DNA of 64,000 nucleotides, from NCBI RefSeq assembly GCF_000427665.1, contig NZ_KE386572.1, positions 3,434,196 to 3,498,195 of the forward strand, given 5' to 3'. The notes under the pieces were generated by a model that searched no databases, was not told the DNA's origin, and worked only from the letters and a program-made list of their open reading frames with translations. The stretch's first letter is position 1. Every line of letters begins with the position of its first letter. This DNA comes from Geminicoccus roseus DSM 18922. Its GTDB lineage: Bacteria; Pseudomonadota; Alphaproteobacteria; Geminicoccales; Geminicoccaceae. A program made the position numbers and the translations under genes. Positions 9,613 through 17,396 of this stretch are shown here, in pieces.

Positions 9613-10233
9613 TCAGGCGGCGCGCTTCCACGCCGCCGCCGCGATGCCCGCCCCGATCAGCACCGAGCCGCCGGTCCGGTTCACCCAGCGCTGGACCGCC
9701 GGCCGGCGGATCGTGGTCTTCAGCGACGAGGCGAGCAGCGCGTAGCCCCCGGCATTGGCGGCCGCCAGGCCGACAAAGGTCGCGATCAGGATCAGGGCCT
9801 GCGGCAGGTAGGCGCCGCGCGGGTCGATGAACTGCGGCACGAAGGCCACGAAGAACACGATGCCCTTCGGGTTCAGGGCCGTCACCAGCCAGGCATGGCC
9901 GAACATGACCCGGGCAGCCACCACCTGCTCAGTCAGTTCCGGCGCCCCCACCGGCGCGCGCCACAGCTTCACGCCCAGATAGACCAGATAGGCGGCGCCC
10001 ACCCATTTCAGCAGGGTGAACAGGGTGGCGGAAGCCGCCAGCACCGCGCCCAGGCCCAGGAGCGACAGGCTCATCGCGGTCAGGTCGCCCAGCGCCACCC
10101 CCGCCACCACGGCAGCGGCCGAACGGTGACCCTGGCTTAAGGCATAGGACATCACCAGGGAGATCGTCGGGCCTGGAATGATCAGGAGGGTGGTGGCGGC
10201 GGCCGCGAACGCCAGCCAGGTCGAGATCTCCAT
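9613..10233 (-). CDS. LysE/RhtB family amino-acid exporter
   Basis: 206 residues and about six membrane helices. The N-terminal IPGPTISLVMSYALSQGHR matches the PGPx(9)G signature of the LysE/RhtB exporters, and the mid-protein GAAYLVYLGVKLWR is typical. Predicted inner-membrane exporter of amino acids or small related compounds; the substrate is unknown. It begins 8 bases after the glycerate kinase stop on the same strand with GAGGT upstream, so the two are very likely one transcript. Confidence 0.9.
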   Translation of the reverse strand: MEISTWLAFAAAATTLLIIPGPTISLVMSYALSQGHRSAAAVVAGVALGDLTAMSLSLLGLGAVLAASATLFTLLKWVGAAYLVYLGVKLWRAPVGAPELTEQVVAARVMFGHAWLVTALNPKGIVFFVAFVPQFIDPRGAYLPQALILIATFVGLAAANAGGYALLASSLKTTIRRPAVQRWVNRTGGSVLIGAGIAAAAWKRAA

Positions 10234-10241
10234 GGACTACC

Positions 10242-11507
10242 TCACAAGATCAGCACCGCCCGCACGTCGTTGACGTTGGTGAGCGTGGGCCCGGTCACCA
10301 CCTGGTCGCCGAGCCTGGCGAAGAAGGGATGGGCGTCATTCTCCTCCAGCATCGCCCGCGGATCCAGGCCAAGCTTTTGGGCGCGCTCCAGGGTATCCGG
10401 GGCCACGATCGCGCCCGCGACCTCCTCCGCCCCGTCGATCCCGTCCGTGTCCCCGGCGATCGCATGGATGCCGGGCTCCCCCTGCAGCGCCACCGCCAGC
10501 CCCAGCAGGAACTCGACGTTGCGGCCGCCACGGCCGCCGCCGCGCACGGTGACGGTGGTCTCGCCCCCCGACAGCAGCACGCAGGGTGCCGGGGCCGGAT
10601 GGCCGTGCCGGCGCACGGAACGGGCGATCCCGGCCATCACGGTCGCCACTTGGCGCGATTCGCCCTCCAGGGCGTCGCCCAGCAGGACGGGATGGATGCC
10701 GTGCGACCGGACGAATGCGGCGGCGCGTTCCAGCGATCGCTGCGGTGCTGCGATCAGCCGGTTCTCGACCCGATCGAACAGGGGATCGCCGGGCTTGGGC
10801 GTCTCGTCCCGGCCGGCTTCCAGATGACGCCGCACCGCGTCGGGCAGTTCCAGCCGGTAGCGCCGGACCAAAGCCAGCGCGTCGGCATAGCTGGTGGGGT
10901 CGGGCACGGTCGGCCCGGAAGCGATCACCGCCGGATCGTCGCCGGGCACGTCCGAGATCATCAGCGAGACGACCTTGGCCGGAGCCGCGGCCTGGGCCAG
11001 CCGGCCGCCCTTGAACCCGGACAGATGCTTGCGCACGCAGTTCATCTCGTCGATCGAGGCGCCCGAGCGCAGCAGCGCCTTGTTCACCGCGATCTTGTCG
11101 GCCAGCGTCAGCCCCGGTGCTGGCAGGGCGCATAAGGCGGAGCCACCGCCCGACACCAGGCAGATCACCAGGTCGTCGGGCCCGAGGCCCGCCACCGCCT
11201 GCATCAGCCGCCGCGCACCCGCCTCCGAGCGCTCGTCCGGCACCGGATGGGAGGAGGAGAGGACCTCGATGCGCTCGGTCGGCGCCTCGTGGCCGTCCCT
11301 GGTCACCACCACGCCCTCGATCGGGCCCGGCCAGTTGCGCTCGACCGCCTGCGCCATCACCGCGGCCGCCTTGCCCAGGCCCACCACTACGGTGCGGCCC
11401 TTGGGCGGCTCCGGCAGGAAGGGCGGCACCGCGAACAGGGGATCGGCTGCGCAGACCGCCTGGTCGAACAGGGCGCGCAGAAAGGCCTTGGGCTCCAGAT
11501 CGGTCAC
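10242..11507 (-). CDS. Glycerate 2-kinase (GckA/TtuD, MOFRL family)
   Basis: 421 residues of the GckA-type glycerate kinase family, which makes 2-phosphoglycerate from D-glycerate and ATP. Visible marks are VVGLGKAAAVMAQAVE, SSSHPVPDERSEAGA, LVSGGGSALCALPAPG, the lysine in MNCVRKHLSGFKGG, ISDVPGDDPAVIASGPT and the C-terminal MOFRL part with LLSGGETTVTVRG and AGDTDGIDG. It starts with GTG. It would feed glycerate from glyoxylate or tartronate semialdehyde into glycolysis, consistent with the allantoin genes starting 165 bases away on the opposite strand. Confidence 0.93.
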   Translation of the reverse strand: MTDLEPKAFLRALFDQAVCAADPLFAVPPFLPEPPKGRTVVVGLGKAAAVMAQAVERNWPGPIEGVVVTRDGHEAPTERIEVLSSSHPVPDERSEAGARRLMQAVAGLGPDDLVICLVSGGGSALCALPAPGLTLADKIAVNKALLRSGASIDEMNCVRKHLSGFKGGRLAQAAAPAKVVSLMISDVPGDDPAVIASGPTVPDPTSYADALALVRRYRLELPDAVRRHLEAGRDETPKPGDPLFDRVENRLIAAPQRSLERAAAFVRSHGIHPVLLGDALEGESRQVATVMAGIARSVRRHGHPAPAPCVLLSGGETTVTVRGGGRGGRNVEFLLGLAVALQGEPGIHAIAGDTDGIDGAEEVAGAIVAPDTLERAQKLGLDPRAMLEENDAHPFFARLGDQVVTGPTLTNVNDVRAVLIL

Positions 11508-11671
11508 GACGTCTGCACTCCGGGCTTCACCTGTTGCTCCCCTGGCTGCGCTGGCGCCGAAGATTGGCCCGGGCGGCGCCGGACGGCAACGCCGCTCCTC
11601 GCCCCCTGTGACGGTCGCGTGGTTTTGGCTAAGAGAGCAGCGCTGCGGCGATGCTTGTGGGGGAGCCGGCC

Positions 11672-12580
11672 TTGAACCTCTATCCGCGCGACATGGTGGG
11701 CTATGGCCGCTCGGTGCCGTTCGCCGACTGGCCGGGCGGGGCCCATGTCGCCGTCCAGTTCGTGGTGAACTACGAGGAGGGCGGCGAGAACTGCGTCCTC
11801 CACGGCGACGCCGCTTCCGAGGCCTTCCTGTCCGAGATCGTCGGCGCCCAGCCCATCCAGGGCGCGCGGCACATGAACATGGAATCGATCTACGAGTACG
11901 GCTCGCGGGCCGGCTTCTGGCGCCTGTTCCGGATGTTCACCGAGCGGGAGCTGCCGGTCACCGTCTATGGGGTTGCCATGGCGCTCTCCCGCCACCCGGA
12001 GGCGGTGGCGGCGATGAAGGAAGCCGAGTGGGAGATCGCCACGCACGGCTATCGCTGGATCGATTATCAGAACATCCCGATCGAGATCGAGCGGGAGCAT
12101 CTGCGCCTCGCGATCGACGTCCATGCCGCGGCGACCGGCAGCCGTCCGCGCGGCTGGTATCTCGGCCGCTGCGGGCCGAACACGCTGGGGCTGGTCTGCG
12201 CCGAGGGCGGCTTCGACTATTTCTCGGATTCCTATGCCGACGATCTGCCCTACTATGTGCGGGTCGGCCATCACGACCAGCTGGTGATCCCCTACACGCT
12301 GGACGCCAACGACATGCGGTTCGCGACGAACCAGGGCTTCAACTCCGGCGATCAGTTCTTCACCTACCTGAAGGACAGCTTCGACGTGCTCTACGAGGAA
12401 GGCCGCCGGGGTTCGCCCAAGATGATGTCGGTGGGCCTGCATTGCCGTCTGGTCGGCCGTCCCGGCCGGGCCGCGGCGCTGGCGCGCTTCCTCGACTATG
12501 TCCAGGGACATGACCGGGTCTGGGTCCCGCGGCGGATCGACATCGCCGAGCACTGGCTCGACCGGCACCCCCCCGCATGA
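11672..12580 (+). CDS. puuE: Allantoinase PuuE (polysaccharide-deacetylase fold)
   Basis: About 302 residues matching the PuuE group: YPRDMVGYGR and VNYEEGGE at the start, HGYRWIDY in the middle and LGRCGPNTL. PuuE opens the allantoin ring to allantoate without relation to the AllB amidohydrolase. I prefer TTG at 11672, because GGGGGAG lies six bases upstream and the protein then begins as other PuuE proteins do; ATG at 11651 is the alternative. The next gene's ATG overlaps the stop by four bases. Confidence 0.9.
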   Translation: MNLYPRDMVGYGRSVPFADWPGGAHVAVQFVVNYEEGGENCVLHGDAASEAFLSEIVGAQPIQGARHMNMESIYEYGSRAGFWRLFRMFTERELPVTVYGVAMALSRHPEAVAAMKEAEWEIATHGYRWIDYQNIPIEIEREHLRLAIDVHAAATGSRPRGWYLGRCGPNTLGLVCAEGGFDYFSDSYADDLPYYVRVGHHDQLVIPYTLDANDMRFATNQGFNSGDQFFTYLKDSFDVLYEEGRRGSPKMMSVGLHCRLVGRPGRAAALARFLDYVQGHDRVWVPRRIDIAEHWLDRHPPA

Positions 12581-13821
12581 GCACCGCTGCTCTCGGACAG
12601 GTCCTGATGGCCAGGCTGGACCAGCTCGGCCGGATCTCGGCCGACGACGGCCGGCTCAACCGGCAGCCGTTCACCCCGGCGCATCGGGCGGCGATCGATC
12701 TGGTTCGGACCTGGATGCACGAGGCGGGCATGACGACCCGCGTCGATCCGATCGGCAACCTGATCGGCCGCTATGAAGGTGCCGATCCGTCGGCGCCGGT
12801 CATGATGCTGGGCTCCCATATCGACACGGTCGTGGATGCCGGCCGCTATGACGGGCCGCTCGGCATCCTGGTCGGCGTGGCCGCGGTCGGGGCCCTGAAC
12901 GAGGCCGGCGAGCGCCTGCCGTTCCCGGTCGAGGTGGCGGCGTTCTGCGACGAGGAAGGCGTCCGGTTCTCCACGACCTTCCTGGGGTCGAAGGCGATCT
13001 GCGGCACCCTGGATCCGGCCGTGCTGGAGATCCGCGACCGGGACGGGATCTCGATCGCCCAGGCCCTGGTCGCATTCGGCGGCGACCCTACCCGGCTGGC
13101 CGAGGCGGCCTATGCCCCGGGCTCGATCCGCGCCTTCCTGGAAGTGCATATCGAGCAGGGTCCGGTGCTGGAAGCGGAAGACCGTGCCGTCGGCATCGTG
13201 ACCGCCATCCAGGGCCAGTCGCGGCTGGCGGTGGTCCTGGACGGCATGGCCGGCCATGCCGGGACGGTGCCCATGGCCCATCGCCGCGACGCGCTGGCGG
13301 GCGCGGCCGAGGTGATCCTGTTCGTCGAGCGCCGCTGCGCTGCCACCCCGGACCTGGTCGGTACGGTCGGACGGATCGACGCGCAGCCCGGTGCGGTCAA
13401 CGTGATCCCCGGCCGGGCCTTGCTGACCCTGGACATCCGGGCGCCCAATGACGGCCTGCGCAGCAGTGCCGTGGAGGAGATCGTCCAGGCGATCCGGCGG
13501 ATCGCCGCTGCGCGCGGCCTCGGCTGCACGATCGGCCGCGAGCACGACCAGCCGGCTGCGACCTGCGCCCCCAGGCTGCAGCGCTGGCTGGCCCAGGCGC
13601 TGCGCGCCGAGGGCCTGCCGGTGAAGTACCTGTCCAGCGGGGCCGGCCACGACACCATGGCCATGGCCGGGTTCTGCCCGGCGGGCATGCTGTTCGTGCG
13701 CTGCAAGGGCGGCATCAGCCACAATCCGCTGGAAAGCATCACCATCGACGACGCCGGTACCGCCGCGCGGGTCGTCCTGCGCGTCCTGCGCGACCTAGCC
13801 GATCCGAAAGCAAGAACATGA
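12577..13821 (+). CDS. Allantoate amidohydrolase / N-carbamoyl-amino-acid hydrolase
   Basis: 414 residues of the M20 zinc hydrolase family, AllC/HyuC branch. Metal ligands are in GSHIDTVVDAGRYDG, CDEEGVRF and EVHIEQGPVLE; the late SGAGHDTMAMA carries the last ligand His. The ATG overlaps the puuE stop (ATGA) and its own stop overlaps the next gene the same way, so three genes are translationally coupled. The PuuE partner makes allantoate the likeliest substrate; carbamoyl amino acids remain possible. Confidence 0.9.
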   Translation: MSTAALGQVLMARLDQLGRISADDGRLNRQPFTPAHRAAIDLVRTWMHEAGMTTRVDPIGNLIGRYEGADPSAPVMMLGSHIDTVVDAGRYDGPLGILVGVAAVGALNEAGERLPFPVEVAAFCDEEGVRFSTTFLGSKAICGTLDPAVLEIRDRDGISIAQALVAFGGDPTRLAEAAYAPGSIRAFLEVHIEQGPVLEAEDRAVGIVTAIQGQSRLAVVLDGMAGHAGTVPMAHRRDALAGAAEVILFVERRCAATPDLVGTVGRIDAQPGAVNVIPGRALLTLDIRAPNDGLRSSAVEEIVQAIRRIAAARGLGCTIGREHDQPAATCAPRLQRWLAQALRAEGLPVKYLSSGAGHDTMAMAGFCPAGMLFVRCKGGISHNPLESITIDDAGTAARVVLRVLRDLADPKART

Positions 13822-15047
13822 GCCAGATCGCCGACCTCATCGACGGCTTCCTGCAGGAGCGTCAGGCCGATGCCGAGCGCTTCCTGGCCGAACTGGTCAA
13901 GGTCCCCTCCGACAACCCCAAGGGGGATTGCGCTCCCCACGCGGCACGCGTGCGCGAACTGCTCGAGGAACTGGGGTTCCAGGTCGAGGCCGACGTGGTG
14001 CCGGCCTCGACGGTCCAGGCGAACGGGATGATCTCGGTCACTAACCTGATCGTCCGGCGGCGCTTTGGGGAGGGGCCGACCATCGCGCTGAACACCCATG
14101 GCGACGTCGTCCCGCCTGGCGAGGGCTGGAGCCGCGATCCCTATGGCGCCGAGATCGTGGACGGGGTGATGTACGGGCGCGGTGTCGCCGTGTCCAAGTC
14201 CGACTTCGCGACCTACAGCTTCGCGCTCCTGGCGCTGGAACAGGTTGCCGACCGTCTGTCGGGAACGGTCGAGCTGCACTTCACCTTCGACGAGGAAGCG
14301 GGCGGCGGCATCGGACCTAAGCGGTTGCTGGAGACCGGCCTCAGCCGGCCGGACCTGGCGATCGGCGCCGGGTTCGCCTATTCGGTGGTCACCGCCCATA
14401 ATGGCTGCCTGCATCTCGAGGTCGAGCTTCTCGGCCGCTCGGCCCATGCCGCCCGGCCCGACACCGGCTTCGATGCCATGGAGGCGGCGAACTGGGTCCT
14501 GACCGCGCTGTATGCATCGCGCAAGAACCTGCAGACCCGCCGCTCCAAGGTGAAGGGCATCACCAGCCCGACGCTGGTGGTCGGACTGATCTCAGGCGGG
14601 ATCAACACCAACGTGGTCCCCGACCGGGTCCAGCTGCGCCTGGATCGCCGGATGATCCCCGAGGAGCGTCCGGAGGACGTGGAAGCCGAGCTGCGCAAGC
14701 TGATCGAGAGTGCCGCCCAGAAGTTCCCCGGGGTCAGCGTCCGGATCCGGCGGATCCTGCTGGCACGGCCGCTCACCGAGCTTCCGGGTGCTGCACGGCT
14801 GGTGGAGCGGCTGACCACCCATGCCAGCGCCGTCCTGGGCGTGCCTGTCGGCGCGCAGGGCATCCCGCTCTACACGGACGGACGTCACTATACCGAGGCA
14901 GGTGTGCCCTGCGTCCTGTACGGTGCCGGGCCGCGGGACCTGCTGGAAGCGAACGCGCACCGGGCGGACGAGAAGTTGGTGCTGGCCGACCTGCATGCGG
15001 CGACCCGGGTAATTGCCAGAAGTCTGGCGGATCTTCTGGAGGCGTGA
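13818..15047 (+). CDS. ArgE/DapE-type M20 deacylase
   Basis: 409 residues. The di-zinc core shows as NTHGDVVPPGEGW, DPYGAEI-VDGVMYGRG and FDEEAGGG, with the dimerisation domain containing HNGCLHLEVE and SAHAARPD. Third gene of the puuE operon, overlapping the previous stop by four bases. In such clusters a member of this family may act on ureidoglycine or another acyl/carbamoyl amine; this is inference, and a general peptidase or deacetylase role is possible. The start is fixed by the overlap. Confidence 0.87.
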   Translation: MSQIADLIDGFLQERQADAERFLAELVKVPSDNPKGDCAPHAARVRELLEELGFQVEADVVPASTVQANGMISVTNLIVRRRFGEGPTIALNTHGDVVPPGEGWSRDPYGAEIVDGVMYGRGVAVSKSDFATYSFALLALEQVADRLSGTVELHFTFDEEAGGGIGPKRLLETGLSRPDLAIGAGFAYSVVTAHNGCLHLEVELLGRSAHAARPDTGFDAMEAANWVLTALYASRKNLQTRRSKVKGITSPTLVVGLISGGINTNVVPDRVQLRLDRRMIPEERPEDVEAELRKLIESAAQKFPGVSVRIRRILLARPLTELPGAARLVERLTTHASAVLGVPVGAQGIPLYTDGRHYTEAGVPCVLYGAGPRDLLEANAHRADEKLVLADLHAATRVIARSLADLLEA

Positions 15048-15180
15048 GTGCTCCTGGAGTATGTCTCGGATAGATCTGGTCGCCTCGTTGCCCAGCCTGT
15101 AGCTTGACGCTCGGACAGGCTGTGCGAAGACTGTCGCTTATCCAATCCAGGCTCAGCCACTTCGGCGGAATGCATCGCTC

Positions 15181-15510
15181 GTGAAGCGCCTATGGCTCTA
15201 CTATTCGGCGGTCCGCGCCTTGCTGATCGGCGTGATCGCCACCGGCAGTGCCGGGCAGGCGCATGCGCAGGAGGCGAGCATTGAACTGTCCCCTGAGGAC
15301 ACGTTCTGGCTTGATGTGAAGGCTGCGGACACGCTGGAGGGATACCAGAACTATCTGCAGGCCTATCCGGTCGGCCGGTTTGCCAGCGAAGCGTTTCGGC
15401 GGCTGGTGGAACAGAGTAGGCTTGGCCGGCTGCCGTCGGGAGATGCTCCGCCCGAGCCGGCGGCAGGTCCCGGACTGGCCGGCATGTTGGCTACCGCGGA
15501 CCTTTACTGA
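15181..15510 (+). CDS. Small secreted protein
   Basis: 109 residues starting at GTG. Residues 1-29 are a Sec signal peptide ending AHA before QEASIEL. The stretch FWLDVKAADTLEGYQNYLQAYPVGRFASEAFRRL resembles the short helical repeat seen beside caspase-like and SPOR proteins in proteobacteria (quoted here in two pieces: FWLDVKAADTLEGYQNYL and QAYPVGRFASEAFRRL). Function is unknown. The secreted protein that follows starts 37 bases later and may be co-expressed. Confidence 0.65.
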   Translation: MKRLWLYYSAVRALLIGVIATGSAGQAHAQEASIELSPEDTFWLDVKAADTLEGYQNYLQAYPVGRFASEAFRRLVEQSRLGRLPSGDAPPEPAAGPGLAGMLATADLY

Positions 15511-15547
15511 AGCCGTGATGCCTGGAACTGCAAGGGGGAGGGCATCG

Positions 15548-16174
15548 GTGGGCAAACGCAAGCTCTGGTCGCTGGCGGCACTGGCGGCACTGGTCTGTCT
15601 GCCGGTCGTGGCGCAGGAGCGTAAGGCACTGACCTACGTCGAGCCGGCAGGGCGCCCGTCCCAGCCGATCGACCTGACGGTGGCGCTGCCGGCCGACAAG
15701 GTGCGCGACCGGGTGAGGATGAATCTCGAGCGGGCCGGCCTGCAACTCGTCGCCACCGACCGGAACGACGTGGTGGCGGCCACCTATGCGGGCCGGGCCA
15801 TGCCCTGGATCGATTGCGGCTGGATCTTCAGCTTCGAGCAGGGGCAGCGTGCCTCCCCCAAGCGGGTGGGCGGTGCGGCGGAAAAGGCCACCATCGTCGT
15901 GCGGCGCGGCGACCAGAGCCTCCAGATGGAACGGCGCGTCGTGCTGGATGCCCTGCTGGGCGTGACCGTGGAAGCCGAGGGCAACCGGGCCCGGGTGACC
16001 GGCAAGGTAACCTATGTGGTCACCCGCATGATCAGCGCCCCCAACGGCGAGAGCGAGATCTCGATGATCGACTTCCGTTCCGGCGAGACGGGCTCCTTCG
16101 ACAAGGGCACCACTTGCCTCCCGACCGGACAGTTGGAGCGCCTGATCATCCAGGGGCTTCCACGGGCACGCTGA
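15548..16174 (+). CDS. Secreted hypothetical protein
   Basis: 208 residues from GTG at 15548, which follows AAGGGGGAGGG and begins a signal peptide (KRKLWSLAALAALVCLPVVA) cut before QERKALTY. The frame is open far upstream, but that part overlaps the preceding gene and is not protein-like. The mature protein looks beta-rich, with cysteines in WIDCGW and TTCLPT. No family recognised. The 3' end overlaps the convergent glycosyltransferase gene by 29 bases. Confidence 0.65.
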   Translation: MGKRKLWSLAALAALVCLPVVAQERKALTYVEPAGRPSQPIDLTVALPADKVRDRVRMNLERAGLQLVATDRNDVVAATYAGRAMPWIDCGWIFSFEQGQRASPKRVGGAAEKATIVVRRGDQSLQMERRVVLDALLGVTVEAEGNRARVTGKVTYVVTRMISAPNGESEISMIDFRSGETGSFDKGTTCLPTGQLERLIIQGLPRAR

Positions 16175-17270
16175 GGGACGGCGTGCGCCGGTTGGCCCGG
16201 CCATGACCGGTGGCATCGACCAGGGCAGCGCCCATTTGCCTGCCAATCCAGGCCCAGTCGTAGAGCTCGCCGGTGGCCTGCGCCTGCCCGGCCATTTCGT
16301 TCCGCACGCTCTCGTCGAGAGCGACCAGCCGCTCCATGGCCTTGCGCAGGCCGCCCGGTCGGTCGCAGGGATAGAGCAGCGCTTCACGCCCATCGGCGAC
16401 GATCTCGGTGATTGCCGGAAGGTCCGGGGCAATGACGGGTCGGCCGAGCGACAGCGCCAGCATCAGGCTGCCCGACGTCAGGATCGCCCGGTAGGGCAGG
16501 GCGATGAAGTCGGCTGCGGCGACCAGGGACCCGAGATCGGCTTCCGGGAGGAAGCGGGCTGCCGACCAGATCCGCGACCGCACGTCCGGCGGCATCTGAC
16601 CGATCTGCTCGTCGAGCGCGACGATCTGCTTTCCGGCGATCGCCAGTCGCAGGTTCGCCGGCGCCGCCGCGAACGCCTCCAGCAGGTCGTGGCCGCCCTT
16701 GTAGGCTTCGAGGCGGCCGAACAGGAGGACGACGATCTCCTGGTCGGACCACCCCCTCGCCGCGCGGATCTTCGCCCGGTCGATGCCGCGCGGATCGTGG
16801 AGCGGCCGGTAGTTCCCGTGAGGAAGCACGATAAGCTTCTGGAACGGGACTCTCAGTTCGCTGCGCACGGCCCGTGCCGCGGCCAGGGAATGGACATGGA
16901 TCCGGTCGGCGAGGTCGGCCAGGGTCCGGCGCAGGGCCCGGTCGAGATCCGGATGAGTGCCGGCATGCGAGCTGCGGTTGTGCACCGTCCAGACCAGGCT
17001 TCCGCCGCGCGCGACGAAATCGCCGAGCTTGGCCAGGAACATGCGGACCGTCTGGCGGGCGGCGTCAGCGTCGGCGGCATGACGGTGGAGCACGTCCTCC
17101 CAGTGCAGGTGGAAGATCACCCGCTGCGTGGTCGAGGCGTGGTCGAGCAGCCGCAGCGCATCGTCGATGGTTCCCGGACGTGGATGCAGGTCCGCCAGGC
17201 GCCCGTAGAGAAGATGCTGATAGGGATTGGAGGCGGTATAGTCTGGGAAAAAGATCAGGTCATAAGTCAT
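16146..17270 (-). CDS. GT4-type glycosyltransferase
   Basis: About 374 residues with a GT-B layout. The N-terminal half has FHLHWEDVLHRH and TVHNRSSHAG; the C-terminal nucleotide-sugar half has LLFGRLEAYKGGHDLLEAF, a PYR-x-SGS loop (IALPYRAILTSGSLMLALSL) and a family-1-like ALSLGRPVIAPDLPAITEI. It probably transfers a sugar from an activated donor during exopolysaccharide or glycan assembly. ATG at 17270 is used; TTG at 17285 is an alternative and neither has a strong ribosome site. It is divergent from the large dual-domain gene next to it. Confidence 0.85.
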   Translation of the reverse strand: MTYDLIFFPDYTASNPYQHLLYGRLADLHPRPGTIDDALRLLDHASTTQRVIFHLHWEDVLHRHAADADAARQTVRMFLAKLGDFVARGGSLVWTVHNRSSHAGTHPDLDRALRRTLADLADRIHVHSLAAARAVRSELRVPFQKLIVLPHGNYRPLHDPRGIDRAKIRAARGWSDQEIVVLLFGRLEAYKGGHDLLEAFAAAPANLRLAIAGKQIVALDEQIGQMPPDVRSRIWSAARFLPEADLGSLVAAADFIALPYRAILTSGSLMLALSLGRPVIAPDLPAITEIVADGREALLYPCDRPGGLRKAMERLVALDESVRNEMAGQAQATGELYDWAWIGRQMGAALVDATGHGRANRRTPSLSVPVEAPG

Positions 17271-17396
17271 GGCAATGTCCGGCAATCGTCGTCGACATTA
17301 GGCCGTGCCTTCATGATCGGGAATGGCCTGCGCTCGACAAGCCCGCCGGAACCCGAGTAATGCGTCCCCGGCTATCGTCCCTCGGGATCCGACCAC

